Shown here piece after piece: positions 1 to 9,533 of a stretch of 64,000 nt of DNA. Under the pieces are notes generated by a model. It saw nothing but the letters and a program-made list of their open reading frames with translations. It had not been told where the DNA came from and did not search any database. Made by a program: the position numbers and the translations under genes. Within the stretch, counting starts at the first letter, position 1. Every line of letters begins with the position of its first letter. Source of the stretch: Salinilacihabitans rarus (GTDB lineage Archaea; Halobacteriota; Halobacteria; Halobacteriales; Natrialbaceae); the NCBI RefSeq assembly GCF_024296665.1, contig NZ_CP100762.1, positions 496,001 to 560,000 on the forward strand, in the 5' to 3' direction.

Positions 1-640
1 CTCCTCGGGGGCGGCGACGAGCGCCGACGGCCTCGGCGACGTCGGCGTCCGGCAGTACGCCGGGCTCTTTCTCGACGTCCGGTTCTCGACGTTCGTCGCT
101 GTCACGGTGTTGTTCTCGTTTACCTACAACGGGCTGGTCGCGTTCGCGCCGCTGTACCTCACCGACGAGGCGGGGCTGGCGCCGGCGACGGCGAGCCTGC
201 TCTACAGCGCGCTGTTCGCGGTCAGCCTCGTTCAACTGGCGACGGGCGAGGTCAGCGACCGGGTCGGGACGCTCCCGGTCATCGTCTGCGCGCTCGGGGT
301 CGCCGCGGCCGCGATGGTGGCGCTGGTCGCGCTCACGGGCACCGGCTCCGCGGTCGTCCTCGGGGCCGCGCTCGTCGCCGTCGGCGTCGGCTCCCACGGC
401 TTCCGACCCGTCAGGGGCGCGTACCTGATGGCGGCCGTCCCCGACGACATCGCCGGCGGGAGCCTCGGCATCGTCCGGACGCTGCTGATGGGCGCGGGCG
501 CGGTCGCCCCGGCGGTCGTCGGCGCCCTCTCGGAGACCGTCGGCTTCCGGCCCGCGTTCTGGCTGCTCGCGGCGTCGGTCGCGGCCGCGACGGTCCTGAG
601 CGCGGCGCTGCTCGTCGTCGGCCCCGCGGAGTCGACCTGA
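1..640 (+). CDS. MFS transporter, C-terminal part (5' end outside window)
   Basis: The reading frame is open from position 2 to the TGA at 638-640, so this is the 3' part of a longer gene. The roughly 210 visible residues are mostly hydrophobic helices with a short basic loop after a GEVSDRVG stretch, the kind of cytoplasmic loop seen between helices in major facilitator superfamily carriers. By family knowledge it would be a secondary transporter in the cytoplasmic membrane. The substrate cannot be read from the sequence. It ends 83 bp before the next gene on the same strand, so the two could be co-transcribed. Confidence 0.8.
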   Translation, partial: SSGAATSADGLGDVGVRQYAGLFLDVRFSTFVAVTVLFSFTYNGLVAFAPLYLTDEAGLAPATASLLYSALFAVSLVQLATGEVSDRVGTLPVIVCALGVAAAAMVALVALTGTGSAVVLGAALVAVGVGSHGFRPVRGAYLMAAVPDDIAGGSLGIVRTLLMGAGAVAPAVVGALSETVGFRPAFWLLAASVAAATVLSAALLVVGPAEST

Positions 641-723
641 CCGCGAGGCGGTCGTTCACGGCCGCGTGACGGTCACCGCGAGGCGTGCAAGGAGGTTTGT
701 CGCCGTCCGTGGAACCGGCGACC

Positions 724-2073
724 ATGACGACGACGCGCGAACTCGCCGAGTTCGTTCAGGAGACGTCGTACGGCGACCTCTCTCCGGCGGTCCGCGACGC
801 GCTGAAGCGGCGCGTGCTCGACTCGGTCGGCATCGCGGTCGCCGCCGCGGAGGCGGAGTCGACCGGGGTCGTCGACCGGACGGTGGCCGATCTGGAGGAC
901 GGCGGCCCCTGTACCCTCTGGCGGCGCGACCGGGGCGCCTCGCCCGTTCAGGCGGCGATGCACAACACCGCGCTCACCAGGTACCTCGACTACATGGACT
1001 CGTTTCTCGCGCCGGGGGAGACGCCCCACCCGAGCGACAATCTCGGGGCCGTCGTCGCCGCGGGCGAGTACGCCGACCGCTCCGGCGAGGCGCTGCTCGC
1101 GGGGCTGGCGGTCGCCTACGAGATCCAGGGCGAACTGGCGTGGAACGCCCCCGTCCGCGAGAAGGGATTCGACCACGTCACCCACACCGTCGTCTCGGCG
1201 GCCGCGGGCGCCGCGAAGACGCTCGGCCTCGACGTCGAGGCGACCCGCGACGCCATCGCCATCGCCGGGACCGCCCACAACGCCCTCCGGGTGACCCGGA
1301 CGGGCGGGATCAACGAGTGGAAGGGGATCGCGTCGGCGAACGCGGCCCGGAACGCCGTCTACGCGGCGATGCTCGCGCGCAACGGGATGGAGGGGCCGCG
1401 GGACCTCTTCGAGGGCCAGAAGGGCTGGCAGCAGGTGATCTCCGGCCCGTTCGAGGTCGACCTCTCGCCCGGCGAGCGCGTCCACGACGTGATGACCAAA
1501 CGGTACGTCGCCGAGACGTACGCGCAGTCGGCCGTCGAGGGCGTGATCGAACTCGCCCGGAGCGAGGACATCGGTCCGGACGAGGTCGCGGCGATCAAAC
1601 TCGAAACCTTCGGCGGCGCGAAACTCATCATCGGCGGCGGCGAGGGCAACCGCTACGAGGTCGAGACGCGGGCGCAGGCGGACCACTCGCTGCCGTACAT
1701 GCTCGCGGCGGCGCTGATCGATCGCGACCTCTCGCTCGAACAGTACGAACCCGAGCGCATCCGCCGCGACGACGTCCAGCGGCTGTTGCGCCTCGTCGAC
1801 GTGACCGAGGATCCGGAACTCACCGAGCGCTTCGAGGCGGGGGAGATGCCCGCCGTGATCGACGTCACGACCGACGACGGCACCACCTACCGCGTCGAGA
1901 AAGACGCCTTCCGCGGCCACCCGCGGGACCCGATGGGGTGGGACGAACTCGAGGAGAAGTTCGACGCCGTCGCCGGCGAGCGCCTCGGCGACGACCGCCG
2001 CGACGACCTCGTCGGGACGATCCGTTCGCTCGACGAACGCGACGTGGCCGACCTGACGGCGTTGCTGGCGTAG
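724..2073 (+). CDS. MmgE/PrpD family protein
   Basis: This is a 449-residue protein of the MmgE/PrpD family, which includes 2-methylcitrate dehydratase and cis-aconitate decarboxylase. The N-terminal helical domain shows the family-typical YLDYMDSFL and PHPSDNL stretches near residues 85-105, followed by GFDHVTHT near residue 145 and GGINEWKG near residue 190. I chose the ATG at 724 (MTTTRELAEF) because the residues upstream do not look like family sequence. No prpB or prpC gene is adjacent, so a role in propionate degradation is not supported by context. The exact substrate remains unknown. Confidence 0.88.
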   Translation: MTTTRELAEFVQETSYGDLSPAVRDALKRRVLDSVGIAVAAAEAESTGVVDRTVADLEDGGPCTLWRRDRGASPVQAAMHNTALTRYLDYMDSFLAPGETPHPSDNLGAVVAAGEYADRSGEALLAGLAVAYEIQGELAWNAPVREKGFDHVTHTVVSAAAGAAKTLGLDVEATRDAIAIAGTAHNALRVTRTGGINEWKGIASANAARNAVYAAMLARNGMEGPRDLFEGQKGWQQVISGPFEVDLSPGERVHDVMTKRYVAETYAQSAVEGVIELARSEDIGPDEVAAIKLETFGGAKLIIGGGEGNRYEVETRAQADHSLPYMLAAALIDRDLSLEQYEPERIRRDDVQRLLRLVDVTEDPELTERFEAGEMPAVIDVTTDDGTTYRVEKDAFRGHPRDPMGWDELEEKFDAVAGERLGDDRRDDLVGTIRSLDERDVADLTALLA

Positions 2074-2136
2074 CGCGTCGCAGACCTGCGACGGGAGCGG
2101 AACGCTGATGCGTCGGGGGACGGGATACCACGAGCG

Positions 2137-3456
2137 ATGACGTACGACACCTCCCGCCGGCGGCTGCTGGCGACGCTCGGCGCCGCGACGGTCGGATCGG
2201 CGGGCTGTCTCGCTCCCGTCACGCGGACGGCCCTCGAAGGGGACCCGGCGCCGCTCGAAGGGTCGCGCGACGGAACCTCGCAGACGACTCCGGACGGCGT
2301 CGCGCAGTTTCGCGGCTCGCTCGAACGCTGGGGGTACTACCCCGACGAGACCGTCCCCGACGCGGTCGAGCGGGCGTGGCGGCTGCCCGAGGTCAACACG
2401 GGCGAGCACACCGCAGCGAAGGCGAGCGCCACCCCCCTCCCCGACGGCGGGGTCGTCCTCCCCGGCGACACGGGTACCGTCACCGCGCTCTCGCCCGACG
2501 GCGAGGTCCGCTGGGAGGCGTACACCGACACGTGGGGTCGCGGCGTCCACGGCACCCCCGCGGTCGCCGACGGCCGGGTCTACGTCGGCGCCTACGACGG
2601 CGCGCTCTACGCCTTCGACGCCGAGACCGGCGACCGGGTGTGGCGGCGGAAACTCGGCGGCTCGATCGGCGCGAGCCCGCTCTACTACGACGGCGTCGTC
2701 TTCATGGCCGTCGAGTACCCCGACCCGGACGGCAGCATGTTCGCCGTCGACGCCGAGACCGGCGCCGTCCTGTGGGAGGACGCCGAGAGCCTGCCGACCG
2801 ACCACCCCCACTCCACCCCGGCGCTCGACCTCGACGCGGAGCGTCTCGTCGTCGGCGCCAACGACGGGGTCCTCTACGGCTGGGACACCGAGACGCTCGA
2901 ACTGGCGTGGACGTTCGAGACCAGCCCCGAGAACGGGACGAACGGCCAGATAAAGGGGCCGATCGCCACCTACGACGGCGGCGCCTTCTTCGGTTCGTGG
3001 GACCGGCGCGTCTACCGCGTCGACCTCGAGGACGGCACCGAGGACTGGTCGTTCGAGACCGGCTGGCTGTCGATGACCGGCCCGGCGATCGATCCGACGA
3101 TCCCCGCGGTGTTCGCCGGCAGCCACGACGGCAACCTCTACGCGCTCGACCCCGGGACGGGCGAGGAACGCTGGCGGTTCGGCACGCGCGGGGCGCTCAC
3201 CGGCTGTCCGACCGTCTGCGCCGACCGCGTCGTCTTCGGCTCGAAGGACCGCACCCTCTACGCCGTAGAGAAGGAAAGCGGCGAGGAGGTCTGGCGCGTC
3301 GACCACGAGGGGGTCGTGACGAGCACGCCGCTGGTCCACGACGGCGCGATCTACTACGCCGAGCGCGCGCCCAACCCGCCGACCTCCGGGGAGGACCAGG
3401 ACGAGTCCGAGATCGACGTCGACGGCGGCGGCTACAAGCTGGTCGCGGCGGAGTGA
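2137..3456 (+). CDS. PQQ-like beta-propeller lipoprotein, Tat-exported
   Basis: The 439-residue protein begins with SRRRLLATLGAATVGSAGC, a twin-arginine signal followed by a lipobox cysteine, so it is probably exported folded and anchored by lipid outside the cell. The rest is a series of beta-propeller blades of the PQQ/quinoprotein type, marked by recurring units such as ALYAFDAETGDRVWR, MFAVDAETGAVLWE and LYALDPGTGEERWRF. In haloarchaea such proteins are common and mostly uncharacterised. There is no catalytic dehydrogenase domain, so a binding or scaffolding role is more likely than PQQ enzymology. Confidence 0.9.
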   Translation: MTYDTSRRRLLATLGAATVGSAGCLAPVTRTALEGDPAPLEGSRDGTSQTTPDGVAQFRGSLERWGYYPDETVPDAVERAWRLPEVNTGEHTAAKASATPLPDGGVVLPGDTGTVTALSPDGEVRWEAYTDTWGRGVHGTPAVADGRVYVGAYDGALYAFDAETGDRVWRRKLGGSIGASPLYYDGVVFMAVEYPDPDGSMFAVDAETGAVLWEDAESLPTDHPHSTPALDLDAERLVVGANDGVLYGWDTETLELAWTFETSPENGTNGQIKGPIATYDGGAFFGSWDRRVYRVDLEDGTEDWSFETGWLSMTGPAIDPTIPAVFAGSHDGNLYALDPGTGEERWRFGTRGALTGCPTVCADRVVFGSKDRTLYAVEKESGEEVWRVDHEGVVTSTPLVHDGAIYYAERAPNPPTSGEDQDESEIDVDGGGYKLVAAE

Positions 3457-3498
3457 GCCTGTCAGCTTCAAGTCCCTGCTCGTGGTCCGTGGCGTCGT

Positions 3499-4323
3499 AT
3501 GTCCGAGCGCGCGTTCGACTTCCTGCACGTCAACGACCGGGAGGGGAAACCGAGGGAGAAAGGGATCACCGAGATCCGCGGGCCCTACTACGACCCGATG
3601 GGGCCGCGGGAGTTGCGGGACATCCTGGAGACGATGGGCGAGTACGTCGACATCTACAAGTTCTCCGGCGGATCGTTCGCGCTGATGCCGGAGGCGGCCG
3701 TGACGGAGCTGATCGACGTCTGTCACGAACACGACGTCCAGGTCTCGACCGGCGGCTTCGTCGAGCACGTCCTGATCCGCGACCACGACCAGGTCGAGCG
3801 GTACGTCGAGGAGGCCGCCGAACTGGGGTTCGACATCGTCGAGGTATCTAGCGGCTTCCTCGCCATCGACGTCGACGACGCGGTCGCGCTGACCGAACTC
3901 GTCCAGGACCACGACCTGAAGGCGAAACCCGAGATCAACGTCCAGTTCGGCGCCGGCGGCGCCTCGAGCGTCGAGGAACTCGAGTCCGAGTCGTCGATCG
4001 ACCCGACGAGCGCCATCGAGGAGGGCCGGCGGCACCTCGACGCCGGGGCGTACAAGATCATGGTCGAGTCCGAGGGGATCACCGAGCGGGTCCGCGAGTG
4101 GCGCACCGACGTCGCCTTCGAGATCGCCACCGAACTCGGGATCGAGAACTGCGTCTTCGAGGCCGCCGACCCCGAGGTGTTCGAGTGGTACATCAAGCAG
4201 TTCGGCCCGAAGGTGAACCTCTTCGTCGACAACTCCCAGATCGTCGAACTCGAGTGCATGCGCTCGGGGCTGTGGGGCAAGAAGTCGACGTGGGGCCGGA
4301 TCGCGAGCTACGAGCGCGAGTGA
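3499..4323 (+). CDS. phosphosulfolactate synthase (ComA) family protein
   Basis: The 274-residue protein is a TIM-barrel of the ComA family, which in methanogens adds sulfite to phosphoenolpyruvate in coenzyme M synthesis. Visible family features are the KFSGGSFALM strand-loop near residue 55, STGGFVEHVLI near residue 80, EVSSGFLAID near residue 115, and FEAADPEVFEWYIKQFGPKVNLFVDNSQI near the C-terminus. Haloarchaea do not make coenzyme M for methanogenesis, so here the product may feed sulfolactate or another sulfonate. No other com genes are nearby, so the substrate is inferred from the family only. Confidence 0.85.
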   Translation: MSERAFDFLHVNDREGKPREKGITEIRGPYYDPMGPRELRDILETMGEYVDIYKFSGGSFALMPEAAVTELIDVCHEHDVQVSTGGFVEHVLIRDHDQVERYVEEAAELGFDIVEVSSGFLAIDVDDAVALTELVQDHDLKAKPEINVQFGAGGASSVEELESESSIDPTSAIEEGRRHLDAGAYKIMVESEGITERVREWRTDVAFEIATELGIENCVFEAADPEVFEWYIKQFGPKVNLFVDNSQIVELECMRSGLWGKKSTWGRIASYERE

Positions 4324-4396
4324 GTCGGCCGCGTCGCGACCCGACGGCGCCGGGCGCGCCTTTTTACCGGCGTCCGTGGAACCCCCGGCCGCGCCC

Positions 4397-4762
4397 ATGT
4401 ACTCGATGGTCACGCTCGAAAACGTCGAACCGCGCGAACTCGAAGGGCAGGTGCCCACGCTCCTGCCGGTGGGGTACGAACTCCGGCCCGAGGAGATGCG
4501 GCCCAACGTCTGGCAGTACGAGGCCGGCGAGGAGAACGCCTTCCACCGGCAGACCGAACAGGAGGAACTGTACGTCGTCCTCGACGGGGCGATCTCCATG
4601 ACCGTCGAGCGCGGGGACGACCGCGACGTGCTCGAACTCGAACCGCACGACGTCGTCGTCGTGCCGCCGCACTCGTGGCGCCAGTTGCGGGCCGTCGAGC
4701 CGAGCACCGTCCTCGTCGTCGGCGCGCCGAACGTCAAAGACGACGCCGTCGTCGAGGAGTGA
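4397..4762 (+). CDS. cupin domain protein
   Basis: This is a small single-domain cupin of 121 residues. The central beta-barrel shows a metal-site-like NAFHRQTEQEELYVVLDG stretch (residues about 44-61) and a second cupin motif around LEPHDVVVVPPHSWRQL. I chose the ATG at 4397 because upstream residues are not conserved in character and a start there gives a normal cupin length. It could be an isomerase, dioxygenase or sugar-binding protein. It follows the ComA-like gene by 73 bp on the same strand, but no functional link is evident. Confidence 0.8.
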   Translation: MYSMVTLENVEPRELEGQVPTLLPVGYELRPEEMRPNVWQYEAGEENAFHRQTEQEELYVVLDGAISMTVERGDDRDVLELEPHDVVVVPPHSWRQLRAVEPSTVLVVGAPNVKDDAVVEE

Positions 4763-4796
4763 GTATCGAGACGGGGAGGACTGCGACGCGACCTCG

Positions 4797-7700
4797 CTAC
4801 CGCCTCGCGACCGCGACCGAGAGCGCGAGCAACACCACGCCGAGCGCGAGGGCCGCGGGCCCCAGTCGGGCGTCGCCGGAGAGGGTCGTGACCGCGCCGG
4901 CGACGATGCCCGCGGCGCCCCCGCCGGCGAGCACCGGGGTCGCGACGGCCGCCTCGCCGCCGTCGCCGTCGGCTCCCGACTCTGCCGCTTCGAGGCGCTC
5001 CTCTATGGCCGTGACGCGCGCCGTAATCTCGTCCGCGTCGCGGGTCGCGCTCCCGTCGTCGGCCGGCGACTCGCGGTCTTCGAGGGCCGCGACCGCCCCC
5101 TCGAGGGCGTCGATGGCCGCCATCGCCTCGTCGAGGTCCGCCCGAACGGCGTCGAACTCCTCGGCCAGTCCGGCGTCGGGCACCTCCTCCTGCTCGATCA
5201 CCGCGTCGAACCGCTCCTCGAGGCGAGCGACGCTCCCTTCGAGCGCGGCGACGCGGTCGTCGGCGACGGCGTCGCACTCGAGGCCGTCGAGGCTCGCGTC
5301 CAGCGACTCGAGGCGGTCTTCGAGCGCCGACACGTCCGACTGGACGGTTTCGAGGGCGACCTCCTCGCCGGTCGCGCTCCCGTCGTCGGCCGGATCGAGC
5401 GCGTCGAGGTCGGCTTCGAGGGCCGCGACCGCCGCTTCGAGGTCGTCGACCGTCGCCGTCGCGGCCTCGAGGTCCGCCGTCCGCTCCTCGAGGGCCGCGA
5501 CGTTCGATTCGAGCGACGCGACGGCGTCGACGTCGCTCTCGACGGCGTCGATCCGGTCGAGGGCCGACTCGACGTCCGTCGCCAGCGCGTCGAGGCGGTC
5601 GGAGACGTCGCCGACGCGTTCGAGGAGCGGGCCGACTCGCTGCGGGCGGCCCTCGACGAACGCGTCGGCGCGGTCGGCGGCGGCACACTCGAGGCCGACG
5701 ACCCGGTCTTCGAGGGCGTCCGCGTCGTCGGTCAGCGCGTCGAGGTCCTCGTCGAGCGCCCCGACGCGCTCGCGGGTCGCCGCGAGCGTCTCGCGGACCT
5801 CGATCAGGTCCGCCTCGGCGGCCGCGTCGGCTTCGAGGTCGGCGACCGCCTCGTCGAGGTCGTCGAGGTTCGATTCGAGCGACGCGACGGCGTCGCGGGA
5901 GGCCGCCCGGCCGTCGAGCCCCTCGACGGTGGCGGAGACGGCGGCGACCGACTCTTCGAGGTCGGAGACGTCGTCGTCGAGCGCGTCGAGGTCCGCGTCG
6001 AGGTCGGCGACGTCCTCGCGGACGCCCTCGACGGCGGCCTCGCTCGCGGCCGCCCCTTCGAGGTCGGTCACGTCGGCCCGCAGGTCCGCGAGGTCGTCCG
6101 CGGTCGACTCGACCCCGTCCTCGAGGTCGGCCAGTCCGTCCTCGACGGTCGCTTCGAGGTCGTCGAACCGGGCGTCGGTGCGCTCCGACAGCTCTTCGAG
6201 CCGGCCGGAGAGTCCCCCGAGCCGCGTCGACTGCTCCTCGACCCGCCCGGAGACGTCCTCGACGCGGGTGCACGCCTCCTCGAACCGGTCGTCGAGCGAG
6301 TCGGCCCGTTCCTCGACGGTCGCGGTTCGCTCGTCGAGATCGCTGGTCCGCTCGTCGAGCGACGCCACGTCCGCGGTGACCGCCGAGAGCGCGTCGTCGG
6401 TCTCGTCGAGGCTCGCCTCGACGTCCGCGAGGTCCCCTTCGAGCGACTCCAGATCCCCCCGCAGTTCCGAGCGGTCGGACGCGGCTTCGTCCTCGAGGTC
6501 CGAAACCTCGTCGTCGAGCGCGTCGAGGGCGGCATCGAGGTCGTCGAGGGCCCCGGACAGGTCGTCGAGGTCGGCTTCGAGGGCCTCGACGTCGTCGGCC
6601 GGCGCGCGGTCGTCGACGTCGTCCGCGACGGTCGAGAGGTCCGCGGCGACCTCGTCGAGGCGCTCGTCGAGGGCCGCGACCTCGTCGACGGTGGCGCTTC
6701 GCTCCTCGACGTACTCGAGGTCCTCGCCGAGGGTTTCGACCTCCTCGGCGACGTTCTCGATCTCCTCGTCGCGGTTGGCGAGGCGGTCGAACAGCTGGTC
6801 GATCGCCTCGTCGGCGCGGCCGTCGACGTCGCCCGGTGCGTCGATCGTCTCGCCCTCGTCGAACGCGAGCGACGCGGCGGCCGCGTCGTCGTCCTCGGTC
6901 CCGTCGGCCGCACCCGCCGCCTCGGACCAGGTGACCGCCTCGTAGGCGTCGACGTCGTCGCGGGCGGCTTCGAGCGCGCCCCGGGCCGTGCTCTCCGCGG
7001 GGTCGTCGGCGAGTCTGACCCCGCGGACGGAGAAGGGGAGGTCGGCCGCGTCGAACCGGCCGCCGAGGAGGAACTCGACGCCCTCGACGGCGCGGTCGCC
7101 CGCGACGGCGACGGGGACGGCGATCCCCTGCTGGACGTCGCGCTCGGCGGCCTCGGCGGCGATGGCGTCGATCAACTCCGCGGCGAGGTCGTCGAGCGCC
7201 CGCGCCAGCGCGCTCTCGATATCGTCGGTCGCCGCGTTCGGGTCGAGCGCGAACTCCTCGAGGACGGACCTGACCTGTTCGCGGGCGTGGCCGGTCTCGG
7301 CGGCCGCCCGCTCGACGACCCACTCGCTGCCCTTCGCGAGCGCGAACGCCAGCGCCGGGACGCCGTAGTACGACAGCGCGACGCTCGTCGTCTCGTCCTC
7401 GATGCAGACGCCGAGGCCGGTGTAGTTGTCCGTCTCTAGCTGGTCGTAGACGACGGCGAACCCCTTCGTGATCGGCGTCGGGTCGAACTCGCGGTCGCCG
7501 AGGACCGACTCGACGGCCCTGCGGTGGGCGTCGGTCGCCTCCGCCTCGTCGACCAGCGGGCCGGGCGTCGTGTAACAGATGCGTTCGTCTCCGCCGTCGG
7601 GGAGGAGGTCGGCGACGAGCGCGTCGAACGCCGTCTCCGCGCCGTCGTCGACCGACAGGTAGCCGTGCGAGAGCAGCGACGTCGCCTCCGCGTCGAGGGC

Positions 7701-7910
7701 GTCGGCGGCCGCGAGCGCGTCGTCGCCGAGGACGTACGTCGTCCCCTCGCGCTCGACCGTCAGCAGGTCGGCCGGGTCGAGTCCCGCCGCGTCGAGGGCG
7801 TCCGCGTCGGCCGGGAGCGCGACCGGCGGCGCCGCGTCGACCGCGGGGCCGTCGGGGCCGTCCCGGACTGCACGGAGCGCCCCCGTTCCGATGTCGAGAC
7901 CGTGTACCAT
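4797..7910 (-). CDS. actin/Hsp70-like ATPase domain fused to long coiled coil and C-terminal membrane anchor
   Basis: The protein of 1037 residues has three parts. Residues 1-330 look like an actin/Hsp70-fold ATPase: phosphate-1 motif HGLDIGTGALRAV (3-15), a phosphate-2-like GLGVCIEDETTS (165-176), and an adenosine-type FLLGGRF near 280. An acidic linker follows. Residues about 366-985 are heptad-like repeats rich in LE, LD and VE with almost no proline, so a very long coiled coil of some 600 residues. The last 50 residues contain two hydrophobic segments, about 989-1010 and 1016-1035, that would anchor the protein. Haloarchaeal actin homologues with roles in cell shape and DNA segregation are known; whether this is one of them cannot be decided here. 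The ATG at 7910 gives an N-terminus right at the phosphate-1 strand. Confidence 0.75.
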   Translation of the reverse strand: MVHGLDIGTGALRAVRDGPDGPAVDAAPPVALPADADALDAAGLDPADLLTVEREGTTYVLGDDALAAADALDAEATSLLSHGYLSVDDGAETAFDALVADLLPDGGDERICYTTPGPLVDEAEATDAHRRAVESVLGDREFDPTPITKGFAVVYDQLETDNYTGLGVCIEDETTSVALSYYGVPALAFALAKGSEWVVERAAAETGHAREQVRSVLEEFALDPNAATDDIESALARALDDLAAELIDAIAAEAAERDVQQGIAVPVAVAGDRAVEGVEFLLGGRFDAADLPFSVRGVRLADDPAESTARGALEAARDDVDAYEAVTWSEAAGAADGTEDDDAAAASLAFDEGETIDAPGDVDGRADEAIDQLFDRLANRDEEIENVAEEVETLGEDLEYVEERSATVDEVAALDERLDEVAADLSTVADDVDDRAPADDVEALEADLDDLSGALDDLDAALDALDDEVSDLEDEAASDRSELRGDLESLEGDLADVEASLDETDDALSAVTADVASLDERTSDLDERTATVEERADSLDDRFEEACTRVEDVSGRVEEQSTRLGGLSGRLEELSERTDARFDDLEATVEDGLADLEDGVESTADDLADLRADVTDLEGAAASEAAVEGVREDVADLDADLDALDDDVSDLEESVAAVSATVEGLDGRAASRDAVASLESNLDDLDEAVADLEADAAAEADLIEVRETLAATRERVGALDEDLDALTDDADALEDRVVGLECAAADRADAFVEGRPQRVGPLLERVGDVSDRLDALATDVESALDRIDAVESDVDAVASLESNVAALEERTADLEAATATVDDLEAAVAALEADLDALDPADDGSATGEEVALETVQSDVSALEDRLESLDASLDGLECDAVADDRVAALEGSVARLEERFDAVIEQEEVPDAGLAEEFDAVRADLDEAMAAIDALEGAVAALEDRESPADDGSATRDADEITARVTAIEERLEAAESGADGDGGEAAVATPVLAGGGAAGIVAGAVTTLSGDARLGPAALALGVVLLALSVAVARR

Positions 7911-8065
7911 GACCTCCGGGAAACGGGCAGCCCTCTTGGAAGTTTGGCCCCCAGTACCAGAACTGAAAATCGGGGTTCGGCCGGTCGACGCACGGCAACT
8001 CGCGCGCCCGCGCGAGTCGACCGCGCGGGTTCGGACGTCGGCGTCGAACGCGGCCGTCCGCAGCC

Positions 8066-8332
8066 TCAGGACTCGATCTTCTCGACGATTTCCTTCGCCC
8101 GCGATTTCGCGTCGTCCTCGTCGACGTCGTTCGGAACGAGCACGCTCTCGACTTCCCAGTCGTCGCTCCCTTTTACCTTCCCCGTCCTGACCTCGGCGCC
8201 GTCGGAGACCGACTCCGCGGCGTTTCTCGCCCAGTCCGGCGTCCGGATGTCCGAGAATCGGTCCGGGTCGCGAAAGCGAACGTGGTGGTACTCGTCCTCG
8301 GTCTCGAACGTCTGGATGTCTGCCTCCGGCAT
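8066..8332 (-). CDS. small conserved-looking haloarchaeal protein, function unknown
   Basis: This 88-residue protein starts at MPEADIQTFE (8332) and ends EEIVEKIES-like with a charged helix. It contains alternating charged and aromatic residues (EYHHVRFRDPDRFSDIRTPDWARNA is a continuous segment, seen in part) and no membrane segment or metal motif. The start at 8332 is preferred over the upstream one because the extra 12 residues are basic and unlike the rest. It stands alone between two minus-strand genes with separate spacing. I do not recognise a named family. Confidence 0.7.
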   Translation of the reverse strand: MPEADIQTFETEDEYHHVRFRDPDRFSDIRTPDWARNAAESVSDGAEVRTGKVKGSDDWEVESVLVPNDVDEDDAKSRAKEIVEKIES

Positions 8333-8412
8333 ACTCGACGTCCGCCCGTGGCGCGCTAAAGCGTGCACCGCGCCGTCGCAAGGTCCCGGTTCGGGCGCGG
8401 ACGCCGGCCGAG

Positions 8413-9396
8413 TCAGAGCGGGTCGAGTCCTGCCTCCTCGCGCAGCACGTCGATATACTCCCGGAAGCCGTCATCGAGGCCGTACTCGGGTTCGTAGCCG
8501 AGGTCCTCCCGTGCCGCGGTCTGGTCCAGTTTCTGGGTCCACGGCAGTTCGCCCGCGTCGGAAACGTCGAGGTCGGCGTCGGGGACGATCCGTTCGACCG
8601 TCTCGGCCGCCTCGCGGATCGTCGCCACGGTGCCGCGAACGTTGTAGATCCGCCGGGAGAGGTCCGCTTCGGGGGCGAACGCCGCCTTGCGGAACGCCTG
8701 CGCGATGTCGCGGACGTACTGCCAGTCGATCACCTGATCGCCGTACTCCACCGAGAACGGTTCGCCGAGCGCGGGCTTCTCGATTATATTGGCGAGGAAC
8801 GCCGACCCGCCCGTCTCGCGGTAGGGGCCGTAGGCGACCGTCGGCCGCAGGCCGACGTGGGAGACGCCGTAATCCTCGCCGTAGACGCGGGCCTGGTGCT
8901 CGTTGTACTCCTTGGTCGCGCCGTAGAGAGTGTCGGGGTAGACGAGGTCCTCCTCGGTGACCCAGCCGTCGGCCTCGCCGTCGCCCGCGTAGTTGTGCGG
9001 GGGAGCGTAGACGGCCGCCGAGGAGGCCCACGCGACCCGCTCGACCTGTTCGTCGAGGGTTCGCGCGGCCTCGAACACGTTGTTCGTCCCCTCGACGTTC
9101 ACCCGCAGGGCGGCCCGCGGGTTCTCCCGCGCCGAGGTCGTCAGCAGCGCCGCGAGGTGGATCACGCGCGTCGCGCCCGTCTCCCGGACGGCCCGGAACA
9201 CGTCGGTCGCCTCCGAGACGTCGCCGCGGCGGACTTCGACGTCGTCGGCGACGCCGAGTTTCTCGAGGATCCGCGCGTCCGTCGAGAGGTCGAACGCGAC
9301 GACGTCGTGACCGGCCTCGAGCAGGTCCTCGACGACGTAGGAGCCGATGAAACCCGTACCGCCCGTGACGAGTACCGTCGAATCCGAGTTCGACAT
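8413..9396 (-). CDS. NAD-dependent epimerase/dehydratase (extended SDR)
   Basis: The 327-residue protein is an extended short-chain dehydrogenase. The Rossmann dinucleotide site TGGTGFIGSYV is at residues about 10-20, the catalytic YxxxK appears as YGATK near residue 160 with the preceding SSAAVY serine strand, and LRPTVAYGP follows as in sugar-nucleotide epimerases. It probably acts on a nucleotide sugar such as a UDP-hexose in glycan synthesis, but the substrate is not visible. The start at 9396 places the first strand directly at the N-terminus. It runs on the minus strand after the acetolactate-synthase-like gene, separated by about 137 bp that include short tandem repeats. Confidence 0.9.
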   Translation of the reverse strand: MSNSDSTVLVTGGTGFIGSYVVEDLLEAGHDVVAFDLSTDARILEKLGVADDVEVRRGDVSEATDVFRAVRETGATRVIHLAALLTTSARENPRAALRVNVEGTNNVFEAARTLDEQVERVAWASSAAVYAPPHNYAGDGEADGWVTEEDLVYPDTLYGATKEYNEHQARVYGEDYGVSHVGLRPTVAYGPYRETGGSAFLANIIEKPALGEPFSVEYGDQVIDWQYVRDIAQAFRKAAFAPEADLSRRIYNVRGTVATIREAAETVERIVPDADLDVSDAGELPWTQKLDQTAAREDLGYEPEYGLDDGFREYIDVLREEAGLDPL

Positions 9397-9447
9397 TGTC
9401 ACGAACGTCCCTGTAGAACGTGAAAAGCGTTCCCACGGATTCGGGAT

Positions 9448-9494
9448 GCGGGCGACGTCGGAACGCGGGCGACGTCGGAACGCGGGCGACGTCG
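9448..9494. repeat. 17-bp tandem repeat upstream of the epimerase gene
   Basis: The unit GCGGGCGACGTCGGAAC occurs twice in full (9448-9464, 9465-9481) and a third time in part (9482-9494). It lies 50-100 bp upstream of the epimerase start, in the promoter region. It may be a simple slippage repeat or a regulatory array. Confidence 0.7.
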
Positions 9495-9533
9495 TACCAC
9501 ACCCCGTGTCCGGGCCGCCCGGAATCCGGCCGC

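Noticed and set aside
673-7998. Minus-strand open frame of about 2440 codons
   Set aside because: It crosses several real genes on both strands. The translation is Arg/Gly/Pro-rich low-complexity sequence, the usual shadow of GC-rich haloarchaeal genes.
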